Origin: Enterobacter sp. RHBSTW-00175
GTDB lineage: Bacteria > Pseudomonadota > Gammaproteobacteria > Enterobacterales > Enterobacteriaceae
Assembly: GCF_013927005.1 (NCBI RefSeq)
Contig: NZ_CP055930.1
Location: forward strand, 4,154,001-4,218,000
Reading direction: 5' to 3'
DNA: 64,000 nt
Below the pieces are notes generated by a model. It was not told the origin of the DNA, ran no database searches, and was given only the letters and a program-made list of their open reading frames with translations. Position 1 is the stretch's first letter. Every line of letters starts with the position of its first letter. A program made the position numbers and the translations under genes. This document shows positions 7,440 to 15,826 of this stretch, piece by piece.

Positions 7440-7994
7440 ATGCAGTCAGCCACATATCAACATCATAACCAACGTCTGGCCGGACAGTTGAAAACTCAAA
7501 ATCAGTTTATGGCGCATCGGCGAGATAACTTTAAGCACAGTTCAATACAGGCTGCTGTACGGGAGTGGGAGTCCACTTTGCCCGGCCAGGCGCAGGAAAA
7601 AATCGCTCAGCTGGTGGCTGAGCAGTGGGCGAAGGAAGGGGGCCGCGGCATCGCGGTCAATAAGCAGAATTTATTCCGCTATCTGAAAAATGAAGGTGGG
7701 TCGGAGAAATACACCGCTTACGTAATGCAGCTGTCGAGCGCAATCGTCGCAGCTATGCCTATTGAGATAGCCAGAAAGCATGGCCTCAGTAATGCAAGAA
7801 CGGAAACCGAGCTGATAGCTAGTTCTATCAAAGAATGCAGTGAGGCGCATCAGGCGAAGTTGCTGGGCGCACCGCTGCAAAAGCTTGAGAAGGAGATCCG
7901 CGAAGCGGCAATCGCTTTATTCAACATGTTACCTGCTGACGCGGCGGGACCACTACTGGCGAGTATCAGCGCCGTAGCGCCGCAATTTTTTTAA
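7440..7994 (+). CDS. YdaT-like protein (DUF1019-type), CII position
   Basis: A 184-residue protein with the pattern of the YdaT family: a helical core with AREWESTLPGQAQEKIAQLVAEQW-like content, then NKQNLFRYLKNEGGSEKY. AAGGAGG precedes the ATG. It lies where lambda has cII, immediately after the cro-like gene. Family members are reported as growth inhibitors or as CII-like regulators; I cannot tell which applies here. The adjacency to a YdaS-like gene is the usual arrangement. Confidence 0.65.
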   Translation: MQSATYQHHNQRLAGQLKTQNQFMAHRRDNFKHSSIQAAVREWESTLPGQAQEKIAQLVAEQWAKEGGRGIAVNKQNLFRYLKNEGGSEKYTAYVMQLSSAIVAAMPIEIARKHGLSNARTETELIASSIKECSEAHQAKLLGAPLQKLEKEIREAAIALFNMLPADAAGPLLASISAVAPQFF

Positions 7995-8012
7995 TCGAGT
8001 TTTGACCAATGA
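7993..8012 (+). repeat. Boundary repeat, copy 2
   Basis: AATCGAGTTTTGACCAATGA starts within the stop codon of the YdaT-like gene and ends before the RBS of the O-like gene. It is identical to the minus-strand copy at 5724..5743. Confidence 0.8.
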
Positions 8013-8030
8013 ATTCAACCCGGAGGCTTC

Positions 8031-9089
8031 ATGAGCATTGATGCAATGCGGTGGGCCAAGAAAGTTAAGACCGGAAAATCCTCCAGTAAGGCGATCCTGA
8101 CCTGGCTGGCTGATATGTGCGGCGCTGACTTGTGCGCTTATCCATCTGTCGCTGCGCTTGCTGAGGCTACGGAGATGGACAGAAAGACGGTGCTTGCAGG
8201 CTTACAGCACCTGCAGGAAATCGGTCTGGTAGTCGACACAGGCGAACGACGAGGCAGGACAAAGCAAATTCCTGTGTACAAGTTGGTCGGTGTTGAGGAA
8301 AGCATCCCCGATGCCGAACAGACCCAAAACCGGAACTCTTTAAAGGATCCCAAAAACGGGACGGTTAATTTGAACCGTACCGAAAACGGAACTGTTAATA
8401 CAAACAGTGCCATTAACGGGACTGTTTCAGGTGATAAGGGTACCAAAAAAGGGATTGTTAACAGTTCGGATTTTAACCAAAGAGTACCGTTTTTCCCTTT
8501 AAACAGTCCCAAAAACGGGACACGGAATCTACCAAGGAACCATAAAGATCTAAACCCCACACATAGAGAACTGGTCGAACCTGTCATTCCTGATTATCCG
8601 GATCAGCCAGGTATCGGAATTGGGCAACATCACCCATTTGGCAAATTCCGAATGTTTGAAGACTGGAAGCCAACAGCCGACTTTGCACGACAGGCAACCC
8701 TGTGGGGCATGCCGGTCAAGGCAGGCATAAATATCGAAGCCGAGCTGAGTAGCTTCATCGCTTACTGGCAGGCCGAAGGGAAAGTGTTTCATCAAATTCA
8801 GTGGGAGCAGAAGTTTGCTCGCCACCTGGATCGCGCAAAGGTTCTGAAAGCACCACAAACGGGAGGTACCGAGAATGCAACAGTTCGACCACAACCAGCA
8901 GCATCCCGGGCTGTACAGCAAATACAGTCAGCACACGCAGAGTGGCGACGCCGGAACGGACTTGATGGCGACGGAGACGGCATGGCGGTTGTGGCAGGTG
9001 ATGGGGGAAATCTTCTCGAACCGCTGGACGCAGAAGAATGGGGCAGAACCCACGGCCCTCTGGATAGCTCAGATAGGTTCGATGACTGA
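8031..9089 (+). CDS. Replication initiator, lambda O-like with DnaT-type C-terminal domain
   Basis: A 352-residue protein that should bind the phage origin and recruit the replicative helicase loader. The N-terminus is a winged-helix domain ([35 protein letters not shown]). The middle (about 105-165) consists of repeated NGTVN-type words encoded by the origin iterons. Residues about 205-265 ([20 protein letters not shown]) match a DnaT-like DNA-binding domain. The start at 8031 has CGGAGG upstream. The last 71 codons overlap the P-like gene in another frame. The origin lies within the gene, as in lambda. Confidence 0.87.
   Translation: MSIDAMRWAKKVKTGKSSSKAILTWLADMCGADLCAYPSVAALAEATEMDRKTVLAGLQHLQEIGLVVDTGERRGRTKQIPVYKLVGVEESIPDAEQTQNRNSLKDPKNGTVNLNRTENGTVNTNSAINGTVSGDKGTKKGIVNSSDFNQRVPFFPLNSPKNGTRNLPRNHKDLNPTHRELVEPVIPDYPDQPGIGIGQHHPFGKFRMFEDWKPTADFARQATLWGMPVKAGINIEAELSSFIAYWQAEGKVFHQIQWEQKFARHLDRAKVLKAPQTGGTENATVRPQPAASRAVQQIQSAHAEWRRRNGLDGDGDGMAVVAGDGGNLLEPLDAEEWGRTHGPLDSSDRFDD
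8349..8523. other. Candidate replication origin: iterons inside the O-like gene
   Basis: Five direct repeats of a roughly 20-bp word start at 8349, 8379, 8409, 8442 and 8508, with consensus near CCNAAAACGGGACTGTTAA. Spacings are 30, 30, 33 and 66 bp, all multiples of three. A related copy in inverted orientation (TACCGTTTTTCCC, about 8485..8497) sits in the 66-bp gap. The lambda O gene carries its origin iterons in the same place. Confidence 0.75.
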
Positions 9090-9546
9090 AGCACAGATAA
9101 AACTGGTCTGTCAGCAATGTATTGAACGTTGCGCAGTTGGGAATACCTGGCCTCCGGATCTCGCTGAGTTTGTTTCGCTGGTTTCCGAAAGCGGGGCTAA
9201 TCCGTTCGGTCTGACATCTGACCGGGTGATGACTGAGTATCGCCGCTGGCGTAACGAGTCTTACCGTTATTCGGGCAGCGACAAATATCCGTGGCCGCAG
9301 TCGGTGCTGTATCACATATGCATCGAAATGCGCAGAACTGGCGTAGAGCGTCAGATGACTGAGGGGGAACTTAAAAAACTTGCTGAGAAGTTATTAACCA
9401 AATGGACGAAGCACGTAAGTAACGGGCTGTCGGTTCCACCAATTCGTCGCCAGCTTGCTGCACCGCAGCATCCGGCAGGGCCAACTCCGGCACAGCTGCT
9501 GATGGAAGAATATAAGCGCCGTAAAGCGGCAGGTTTAACCAACTAA
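8875..9546 (+). CDS. Lambda P-like replication protein (helicase loader)
   Basis: Starts [12 protein letters not shown] at 8875 behind GGGAGGT and has 223 residues. The core ([60 protein letters not shown]) matches phage replication protein P, which delivers host DnaB helicase to the origin. It overlaps the O-like gene by 215 bp if this start is used; an internal ATG at 8965 ([10 protein letters not shown]) would shorten the overlap to 125 bp. The better RBS favours 8875. Confidence 0.85.
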   Translation: MQQFDHNQQHPGLYSKYSQHTQSGDAGTDLMATETAWRLWQVMGEIFSNRWTQKNGAEPTALWIAQIGSMTEAQIKLVCQQCIERCAVGNTWPPDLAEFVSLVSESGANPFGLTSDRVMTEYRRWRNESYRYSGSDKYPWPQSVLYHICIEMRRTGVERQMTEGELKKLAEKLLTKWTKHVSNGLSVPPIRRQLAAPQHPAGPTPAQLLMEEYKRRKAAGLTN

Positions 9547-9564
9547 TCGAGTATTGACCAATGA
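9545..9564 (+). repeat. Boundary repeat, copy 3
   Basis: AATCGAGTATTGACCAATGA, one mismatch to copies 1 and 2. Here its ATG (9561) is the start codon of the next gene and its TAA-side sits at the stop of the P-like gene, so it exactly spans a gene junction. Confidence 0.8.
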
Positions 9565-9980
9565 CCAAACAATTCGCACAAAAACAGCAGGTAGCCGTGT
9601 TTGTGCGCTACCAACCTAACTGCGCTGTAGGCGATGTTGCAGAGGCACTGGATATGTCAGGTGCAACAGCTGGCAAATTGCTTCGTGACTTAAGCGATGA
9701 AGGCGTGATCGTTCGTTCCCGGAATAGTGTTCAGTACACATACGAGGCGGTACCACACGCGGATATTCCAGACGCGATCCTCCCCTGCATGTTGGAAAAC
9801 AGCGACCCGGTCAGGATGCAGGCTGCTGAGCAGAAAGCGATGGCGCTTGAGGAGAAGGGACTGTGGCGAAGAGCGGCCGCTGTCTATTCGGACATGTTTG
9901 GTATCGCCGGGAGTGCTGTTGAGGTTTCCCGTATTGCCAAGCGCCGGAAAGACTGCCTGCGCCAGGCGGGGAGGTCATAA
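9561..9980 (+). CDS. Winged-helix protein with PerC-like C-terminal domain
   Basis: Residues 1-60 look like a winged helix (CAVGDVAEALDMSGATAGKLLRDLSDEGVIVRS). Residues about 92-137 (MALEEKGLWRRAAAVY, then IAKRRKDCLRQ) carry the PerC signature, a family of phage-borne transcription factors known from pathogenic E. coli for activating virulence genes. 139 residues. It follows the P-like gene with 14 bp spacing. A regulator of phage or host genes is likely; the target is unknown. Confidence 0.7.
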   Translation: MTKQFAQKQQVAVFVRYQPNCAVGDVAEALDMSGATAGKLLRDLSDEGVIVRSRNSVQYTYEAVPHADIPDAILPCMLENSDPVRMQAAEQKAMALEEKGLWRRAAAVYSDMFGIAGSAVEVSRIAKRRKDCLRQAGRS

Positions 9981-9983
9981 CTG

Positions 9984-10244
9984 ATGGCGAGACCAAAAAC
10001 GCACAGTGAGCGCACTCAAATCATCACCCGGATCATCGAATTAGTGAAGGAGCACAGACGTATCACGACGAAGGATGTTGTCGCGATATTCGATCTGCAT
10101 CGCACTACCGCGGAGAAATACATCCGTATTGCTGTTCAACGTGGAGGACTTATCCGTTACGGCCGGTGCGGCATTTTCTGCGATCAGCGTGCCATTATTG
10201 ATTTTGATATGAAGCGGTACACACACAGCAATAAGCGAGCTTGA
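9984..10244 (+). CDS. Small winged-helix phage protein
   Basis: 86 residues with a helix-turn-helix pattern (ITTKDVVAIFDLHRTTAEKYIRIAVQRGGLIRYGRCGIF). GGGAGGT precedes the ATG, and it starts 3 bp after the PerC-like gene. Probably a DNA-binding regulator of the early operon. It is the last phage gene before the arsenic island. The 165 bp that follow hold no further phage gene. Confidence 0.6.
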   Translation: MARPKTHSERTQIITRIIELVKEHRRITTKDVVAIFDLHRTTAEKYIRIAVQRGGLIRYGRCGIFCDQRAIIDFDMKRYTHSNKRA

Positions 10245-10330
10245 GGTCCTGTTCGAACCCAGAATTTACCTCTGGAGAATTTAACTACAACTAATTCTAA
10301 TGCGTATAAGTTAGTTCAAGTCATGACTTA

Positions 10331-10388
10331 AACAACACATTCGATTTTTCGTATGTGTTGTTGATTTTATTTCGACTGAGCGTATCCT
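10331..10388 (+). promoter_or_regulatory. arsR promoter and operator
   Basis: A perfect inverted repeat, AACAACACAT (10331..10340) and ATGTGTTGTT (10353..10362), overlaps a promoter with TTGATT at 10361..10366, a 16-bp spacer and TATCCT at 10383..10388. The inner word GATTTTTCGTATGTG (10343..10357) recurs between arsR and arsD. It is the expected ArsR binding site, released by arsenite or antimonite. Confidence 0.7.
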
Positions 10389-10412
10389 ATTACTTAATGA
10401 AAAGGAGGAGTG

Positions 10413-10763
10413 ATGCTGTTAACTGCCCTACAACTATTCAAAATCCTCTCAGATGAAACTCGTCTGGGCATCGTGTTGCTGCTTAGAGAGATGGGAGAGA
10501 TATGCGTGTGCGATCTATGTACGGCGCTGGAACAGTCTCAGCCCAAGATTTCACGCCATCTGGCAATGCTCCGGGAAAGTGGACTTTTAATGGATCGCAA
10601 ACAGGGCAAGTGGGTTCACTACCGCCTGTCCCCGCATATTCCTTCCTGGGCCGCTCAGGTGATTGAGCAGGCCTGGTCAAGCCAACAGGACGACGTACAG
10701 GTCATCGCCCGTAGGCTGGCATCGGCAAACTGCTCTGGTAGCGGTAAGGCTGTTTGTATCTAA
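10413..10763 (+). CDS. arsR: Arsenite-responsive repressor ArsR
   Basis: A 116-residue winged-helix repressor of the ars operon, closely matching the E. coli and R773 type (QLFKILSDETRLGIVLLL, QSQPKISRHLAMLRESGLL). The As(III)-sensing cysteines are at 31, 33 and 36 in ICVCDLC. ATG 10413 follows AAAGGAGG. It heads arsRDABC. The GTG overlapping just upstream is too close to the RBS to be preferred. Confidence 0.95.
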   Translation: MLLTALQLFKILSDETRLGIVLLLREMGEICVCDLCTALEQSQPKISRHLAMLRESGLLMDRKQGKWVHYRLSPHIPSWAAQVIEQAWSSQQDDVQVIARRLASANCSGSGKAVCI

Positions 10764-10783
10764 AAATTTACCTGAATATATAT

Positions 10784-10798
10784 GATTTTTCGAATGTG
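10784..10798 (+). promoter_or_regulatory. Second ArsR operator-like element before arsD
   Basis: GATTTTTCGAATGTG matches 14 of 15 bases of the word inside the arsR operator (10343..10357). It lies in the 46-bp gap between arsR and arsD, just upstream of the arsD RBS. It could give extra control by ArsR or by ArsD, which is known to bind the ars operator weakly. Confidence 0.5.
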
Positions 10799-10809
10799 AG
10801 GTATTCAGA

Positions 10810-11172
10810 ATGAAAACGTTAACGGTGTTTGACCCGGCAATGTGCTGCAGTACCGGCGTATGTGGCTCAGATGTCGATCAGGTTCTGGTTGATTTTTCTG
10901 CTGATGTGCAGTGGCTGAAAGGACGTGGCGTACAGGTTAAACGTTACAACCTGGCGCAGCAGCCCATGAGCTTTGTTCAGAATGAGAAAGCGAAAGCATT
11001 CCTCGAAGCATCTGGAGCAGAAGGGCTTCCGTTGTTGTTGCTGGATGGTGAAACAGTGATGGCAGGTCGATATCCAAAACGCGCTGAGCTGGCTCGCTGG
11101 TTCGGTATTCCGCTGGAGAAGGTAGGGCTAGCTCCCACCAGCTGCTGTGGTGGTAATACTTCCTGTTGCTGA
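10810..11172 (+). CDS. arsD: Arsenic metallochaperone ArsD
   Basis: A 120-residue chaperone that hands As(III)/Sb(III) to the ArsA ATPase and acts as a weak co-repressor. The metal-binding Cys12, Cys13 and Cys18 are all present (MCCSTGVC), as are the C-terminal vicinal pairs Cys112-113 and Cys119-120. GTGAGG lies before the start. Position between arsR and arsA is standard. Confidence 0.95.
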   Translation: MKTLTVFDPAMCCSTGVCGSDVDQVLVDFSADVQWLKGRGVQVKRYNLAQQPMSFVQNEKAKAFLEASGAEGLPLLLLDGETVMAGRYPKRAELARWFGIPLEKVGLAPTSCCGGNTSCC

Positions 11173-11189
11173 ATATGTCAGGAGGACAT

Positions 11190-12941
11190 ATGAAATTCTT
11201 ACAGAATATCCCGCCTTACCTGTTTTTTACCGGTAAGGGAGGCGTAGGAAAAACGTCCATTTCCTGCGCGACGGCTATCCGCCTTGCAGAACAGGGTAAG
11301 CGGGTTTTGCTGGTCAGTACCGATCCTGCCTCAAATGTCGGCCAGGTATTCGATCAGGCTATCGGTAACTCGATTCGTCCTGTGACAGCAGTTCCTGGAC
11401 TTTCCGCACTGGAGATTGACCCGCAGGAAGCCGCCCAGCAATACCGCGCCAGAATCGTTGATCCCATCAAAGGTCTTCTGCCTGATGACGTTGTTAACAG
11501 TATCAGCGAGCAGCTTTCAGGAGCCTGTACGACTGAGATTGCGGCGTTTGATGAGTTCACCGGCTTATTGACTGACGCTTCTCTGCTGACCCGCTTTGAT
11601 CACATCATTTTTGATACAGCGCCGACGGGCCACACTATTCGCCTTCTCCAGCTTCCCGGTGCCTGGAGTAGCTTCATTGAGAGTAACCCGGATGGTGCTT
11701 CCTGTCTTGGCCCAATGGCCGGGCTGGAAAAGCAGCGTGAGCAGTATGCTCATGCTGTAGAGGCATTATCCGATCCTGAACGTACCCGCCTGGTTCTGGT
11801 TGCACGACTGCAAAAATCAACGCTGCAGGAAGTCGCCCGCACCCATGAAGAGCTGGCTACAATTGGCCTGAAAAACCAGTACCTGGTTATTAATGGTGTG
11901 CTGCCCGCAGCCGAAGCTGAACATGACGCCCTGGCCGCTGCGATATGGCGACGGGAGCAGGAAGCTCTGGCAAATCTTCCTGCCGGTTTATCTGAGCTAC
12001 CGACAGATACCTTATTACTACAGCCAGTCAACATGGTTGGCGTATCTGCATTGAAGGGACTGCTGGACACCCGCTCCGAGAGATTACACCTCCCTACAAC
12101 GAACGTCCTGTGCACGCCTGAAAACTTATCGCTCTCTGGCCTGGTTGATGATATCGCTCGCAGTGAACATGGCCTGATTATGCTGATGGGCAAAGGTGGC
12201 GTAGGTAAAACCACAATGGCTGCGGCTATCGCCGTCAGGCTGGCAGACATGGAATTTGACGTGCATCTCACGACCTCTGATCCTGCTGCGCACCTGAGTA
12301 CAACGCTGAACGGCAGCCTCAAAAACCTGCAGGTCAGCCGAATCAACCCTCACGATGAAACTGAACGCTATCGTCAGCACGTTCTTGAGACGAAAGGCAG
12401 GGATCTGGATGAGGCGGGGAAACGGCTGCTCGAAGAGGATTTACGTTCACCTTGCACAGAAGAGATTGCGGTGTTTCAGGCGTTCTCACGCGTTATCCGT
12501 GAAGCAGGCAAACGGTTTGTGGTCATGGATACTGCACCAACCGGACATACGCTATTACTGCTTGATGCTACCGGAGCTTATCATCGTGAGATTGCTAAGA
12601 AGATGGGAGATAAAGGTCATTTTACTACCCCGATGATGCAGCTTCAGGACCCGGAACGTACCAAAGTTCTGCTGGTCACTCTGCCTGAAACCACACCTGT
12701 GCTGGAAGCCGCAAATTTGCAGTCCGATCTGGAACGTGCGGGAATTCATCCCTGGGGCTGGATTATCAATAACAGCCTTTCTATTGCAGAAACGCATTCA
12801 CCACTTCTTTGCCAGCGCGCCCAGCAGGAACTGCCTCAGATTGAGGCTGTTAAGAATCAGCACGCTGACCATTTAGCGCTCGTTCCGGTACTGGCTTCCG
12901 AGCCAGCCGGTATTGAAAAACTTAGAGAGTTGGCGAGTTAA
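11190..12941 (+). CDS. arsA: Arsenite-translocating ATPase ArsA
   Basis: The ATPase subunit that energises ArsB. 583 residues, the full family length, with two homologous halves, each with a P-loop: GKGGVGKTS at residues 15-23 and GKGGVGKTTMA near 335. Both DTAPTGHT signal-transduction motifs are intact. The ATG at 11190 follows AGGAGG with 4-base spacing. A damaged second arsA fragment lies at 15410..15826. Confidence 0.96.
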   Translation: MKFLQNIPPYLFFTGKGGVGKTSISCATAIRLAEQGKRVLLVSTDPASNVGQVFDQAIGNSIRPVTAVPGLSALEIDPQEAAQQYRARIVDPIKGLLPDDVVNSISEQLSGACTTEIAAFDEFTGLLTDASLLTRFDHIIFDTAPTGHTIRLLQLPGAWSSFIESNPDGASCLGPMAGLEKQREQYAHAVEALSDPERTRLVLVARLQKSTLQEVARTHEELATIGLKNQYLVINGVLPAAEAEHDALAAAIWRREQEALANLPAGLSELPTDTLLLQPVNMVGVSALKGLLDTRSERLHLPTTNVLCTPENLSLSGLVDDIARSEHGLIMLMGKGGVGKTTMAAAIAVRLADMEFDVHLTTSDPAAHLSTTLNGSLKNLQVSRINPHDETERYRQHVLETKGRDLDEAGKRLLEEDLRSPCTEEIAVFQAFSRVIREAGKRFVVMDTAPTGHTLLLLDATGAYHREIAKKMGDKGHFTTPMMQLQDPERTKVLLVTLPETTPVLEAANLQSDLERAGIHPWGWIINNSLSIAETHSPLLCQRAQQELPQIEAVKNQHADHLALVPVLASEPAGIEKLRELAS

Positions 12942-12986
12942 TTTTTCGTTTATACAGGGCGGCGAGCCGCCCTGTCAGGAGGATGT

Positions 12987-14276
12987 ATGTTACTGGCAGG
13001 TGCTATTTTTGTCCTGACCATTGTTTTGGTTATCTGGCAACCGAAGGGATTAGGGATCGGCTGGAGTGCAATGCTGGGAGCGGGACTGGCTCTGATATCA
13101 GGCGTTGTGCATGTGGGCGATATTCCGGTGGTGTGGAATATCGTCTGGAACGCGACGGCGACCTTTATTGCCGTAATTATTATCAGCCTGCTGCTTGATG
13201 AGTCCGGTTTTTTCGAATGGGCAGCGCTGCACGTTTCCCGCTGGGGTAACGGTCGTGGACGTTTGCTCTTTACGTATATCGTTCTGCTCGGTGCGGCGGT
13301 GGCGGCACTGTTTGCCAACGATGGTGCGGCACTTATTCTGACGCCGATAGTCATCGCCATGCTGCTTGCATTAGGGTTCAGCAAAGGCACCACGCTGGCA
13401 TTCGTCATGGCTGCCGGTTTTATTGCCGATACGGCCAGCCTGCCGCTTATCGTGTCGAACCTGGTGAATATAGTCTCGGCGGACTTCTTTGGACTGGGCT
13501 TCACTGAGTATGCGTCGGTAATGGTGCCGGTGGATATTGCCGCTATTATCGCCACGCTGGTGATGCTGCATCTGTTCTTCCGCAAAGATATTCCACCGAC
13601 TTACGACCTGGCTCTCCTGAAAGCACCGGCAAAGGCGATTAAAGATCTGGCAACCTTCAGAACCGGCTGGATAGTTTTAATTCTTCTGCTGGTTGGGTTC
13701 TTTGTCCTCGAGCCGCTCGGTATTCCCGTTAGCGCGATTGCGGCTGTTGGAGCTGTGATCCTGTTTGCAGTAGCTAAACGAGGCCATGCCATTAACACCG
13801 GCAAAGTGCTGCGCGGTGCGCCATGGCAGATCGTCATCTTCTCATTGGGGATGTACCTGGTGGTCTACGGTCTGCGCAACGCTGGGCTAACCGAATACCT
13901 TTCAAGTGCGCTGAACGTACTGGCGGATAAAGGACTGTGGGCCGCGACACTGGGTACTGGCTTCCTGACGGCTTTCCTGTCTTCCATCATGAACAACATG
14001 CCTACCGTGCTGGTTGGCGCTCTTTCTATCGATGGAAGCACTGCAACTGGCGTTATTAAAGAGGCGATGATCTACGCCAACGTGATTGGCTGCGATCTGG
14101 GCCCGAAAATTACACCTATTGGTAGCCTGGCAACGCTGCTCTGGCTACATGTACTTTCACAGAAGAACATGACCATCACATGGGGATATTATTTCCGCAC
14201 CGGGATCATCATGACTCTGCCTGTACTGTTTGTAACGCTGGCGGCGCTGGCGCTACGTCTCTCTTTCACTTTGTAA
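12987..14276 (+). CDS. arsB: Arsenite/antimonite efflux permease ArsB
   Basis: A 429-residue inner-membrane carrier with about 12 hydrophobic segments that extrudes As(III)/Sb(III), alone or with ArsA. Characteristic stretches include [15 protein letters not shown] and [25 protein letters not shown] precedes the ATG by 4 bases. It is in line with arsA and arsC on one transcript. Confidence 0.96.
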   Translation: MLLAGAIFVLTIVLVIWQPKGLGIGWSAMLGAGLALISGVVHVGDIPVVWNIVWNATATFIAVIIISLLLDESGFFEWAALHVSRWGNGRGRLLFTYIVLLGAAVAALFANDGAALILTPIVIAMLLALGFSKGTTLAFVMAAGFIADTASLPLIVSNLVNIVSADFFGLGFTEYASVMVPVDIAAIIATLVMLHLFFRKDIPPTYDLALLKAPAKAIKDLATFRTGWIVLILLLVGFFVLEPLGIPVSAIAAVGAVILFAVAKRGHAINTGKVLRGAPWQIVIFSLGMYLVVYGLRNAGLTEYLSSALNVLADKGLWAATLGTGFLTAFLSSIMNNMPTVLVGALSIDGSTATGVIKEAMIYANVIGCDLGPKITPIGSLATLLWLHVLSQKNMTITWGYYFRTGIIMTLPVLFVTLAALALRLSFTL

Positions 14277-14288
14277 TGAGATACTGAT

Positions 14289-14714
14289 ATGAGCAACATC
14301 ACTATTTATCACAATCCGGCCTGCGGCACATCGCGTAATACGCTGGAGATGATCCGCAACAGTGGTAATGAACCGACCATTATTCATTACCTTGACAATC
14401 CACCGTCTCGCGATGAGCTGGTCAAACTTATTGCGGATATGGGGATTACAGTACGGGCGCTGCTGCGTAAAAATGTCGAGCCTTATGAAGAACTGGGGCT
14501 TGCCGAAGATAAGTTTACTGACGATCAGTTAATCGACTATATGCTGCAGCATCCGATCCTGATTAACCGTCCGATTGTGGTTACACTGTTGGGAACGCGT
14601 CTATGCCGTCCTTCCGAAGTGGTACTGGATATTCTTCCGGATGTGCAAAAAGGCGCATTTGCGAAGGAAGACGGCGAGAAAGTCGTTGATGAAACAGGTA
14701 AGAGATTGAAATAA
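14289..14714 (+). CDS. arsC: Glutaredoxin-dependent arsenate reductase ArsC
   Basis: Reduces arsenate to arsenite for export by ArsB. 141 residues with catalytic Cys12 in HNPACGTSRNTL and the anion-binding arginines in RPIVVTLLGTRLCRPSE. It starts 12 bp after arsB. A strong terminator follows, ending the arsRDABC operon. Confidence 0.96.
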   Translation: MSNITIYHNPACGTSRNTLEMIRNSGNEPTIIHYLDNPPSRDELVKLIADMGITVRALLRKNVEPYEELGLAEDKFTDDQLIDYMLQHPILINRPIVVTLLGTRLCRPSEVVLDILPDVQKGAFAKEDGEKVVDETGKRLK

Positions 14715-14719
14715 ATATA

Positions 14720-14742
14720 AAGGGGGCTGATGCCCCCTTATT
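14720..14742. terminator. Terminator between arsC and arsN1
   Basis: AAGGGGGC-TGAT-GCCCCCTT followed by ATT on the plus strand, with AAATATAAA on the other side, so it can serve both converging genes. Confidence 0.85.
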
Positions 14743-14748
14743 CCTGCC

Positions 14749-15285
14749 TCAGAGCATAAGATCTGAATCATTTGGCAGAGTTCTATTCCCTTCACCAAGT
14801 TTCATTTGCAGCAAAACCGTGTCAAGCCAGCGGCCATGTTTGAAACCAATGTCCTTTAATGTGCCTATTTCAGTAAATCCTGCGCGGATATGCAGCGCAA
14901 CAGAAGCGACGTTAGCGCTGTCACCCACAACAGCAATCATCTGACGATATCCCTGAGACTCGGCCCATTTTAATGCATGATCGAGCAGTGCTTTTCCGAC
15001 GCCTTGTCGCTGATAAGCCGGATCAATATATATCGAATTTTCGACCGTAAACCGATAGGCATGGCGTTCGCGGTAACGGGAAATATAACAGTAGCCGATG
15101 ACCGTATCGCTCTGCAGGGCGATATACCATGGGAATCCCCGAGACTGAATGCTCCTCAGCCGGTTAAGCATTTCCTGCGTATCCGGAGGTTCGGTTTCGA
15201 AGCTACCTGTACCATGCAGAACATGGTGAGCATAGATATTGCGTATCGCGGTAATGTGCTGTTCTTCAGCTTTAATAATGTGCAT
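14749..15285 (-). CDS. arsN1: GNAT N-acetyltransferase, ArsN1-like
   Basis: A 178-residue acetyltransferase with the acetyl-CoA motif YQRQGVGKALL and a domain organisation like phosphinothricin acetyltransferase (SIYIDPAYQRQGVG, HIRAGFTEIGTLKDIGFKHGRWLD). In ars clusters such proteins, named ArsN1, acetylate the antibiotic arsinothricin. Context and sequence favour ArsN1; a phosphinothricin or methionine sulfoximine acetyltransferase remains possible. GGAGC lies before ATG 15285. It runs leftward and converges on arsC. Confidence 0.8.
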   Translation of the reverse strand: MHIIKAEEQHITAIRNIYAHHVLHGTGSFETEPPDTQEMLNRLRSIQSRGFPWYIALQSDTVIGYCYISRYRERHAYRFTVENSIYIDPAYQRQGVGKALLDHALKWAESQGYRQMIAVVGDSANVASVALHIRAGFTEIGTLKDIGFKHGRWLDTVLLQMKLGEGNRTLPNDSDLML

Positions 15286-15386
15286 CGAATTGCTCCAGTA
15301 ATGGTGTTTTACAAACTACCGGAATTCGCGAAAGCAGGTTAAGCACTTAAACTTATAATCTGTATAAGCAAAAGTTTGGCGACAGA

Positions 15387-15408
15387 AGATGGGGCCGCAG
15401 CCCCATCT
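15387..15408 (-). terminator. Hairpin after the arsA fragment
   Basis: AGATGGGGC-CGCA-GCCCCATCT, a perfect 9-bp stem immediately after the leftward arsA fragment stop. The following run is weak (TCTGTCG on the minus strand, CTATTA on the plus). Confidence 0.6.
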
Positions 15409-15409
15409 A

Positions 15410-15826
15410 TTAGCCTGCCATTTTTGCCAGCAGAGCCGCACCCACTGGTTCCTCGTTCTGCAGTGGTGTTAATGCAATACGCTTTGCAAACTGATCTGTA
15501 ACGTCATTTATCAGCGGCAGTTCGCAACTGGCTCGGATTACGAGGAACGGTGAGGACGGTTTCGCAGCAGCCAGACTACTATTAATTACCCATGCCCATG
15601 GTTCAATTCCGGCCCGGCGCAAATCCTGCTGCAGGTTTGCCGCTTCCAGTACAGGGGGCGTTTCGGCAAGCGTCACGATAATCACCTTTGTCTTCTCCGG
15701 GTTCTGCAATTGCATCATTGGCGTCAACACATGGCCATGCGTTTGCCTCATCTGGCGCACCATTTCCTGATGGTAGGCTCCGGTCGCATCAAGCAGTAGA
15801 AGCGTGTGACCGGTCGGTGCTGTAAA
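15410..15826 (-). pseudogene. 3' fragment of a second arsA
   Basis: The frame encodes only the last quarter of ArsA: TAPTGHTLLLLDATGAYH, then TPMMQLQNPEKTKVIIVTLAE, then the C-terminus. It resembles the intact ArsA at 11190..12941 but is not identical, so it came from a different ars operon. Both P-loops are missing. Upstream it is joined near 15825 to a truncated sigma-factor gene, in a different frame. The join looks like a deletion scar. Confidence 0.88.

Noticed and set aside
8349..8523. CRISPR array
   Set aside because: The repeats are degenerate, closely packed and lie in frame in a replication gene; there are no spacers of uniform length and no cas genes.
8138..8587. Open frames antisense to the O-like gene and other long antisense frames (for example in phoQ, pepT, terL and purB)
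   Set aside because: They are mirror frames of well-supported genes with biased codon use and have no RBS.
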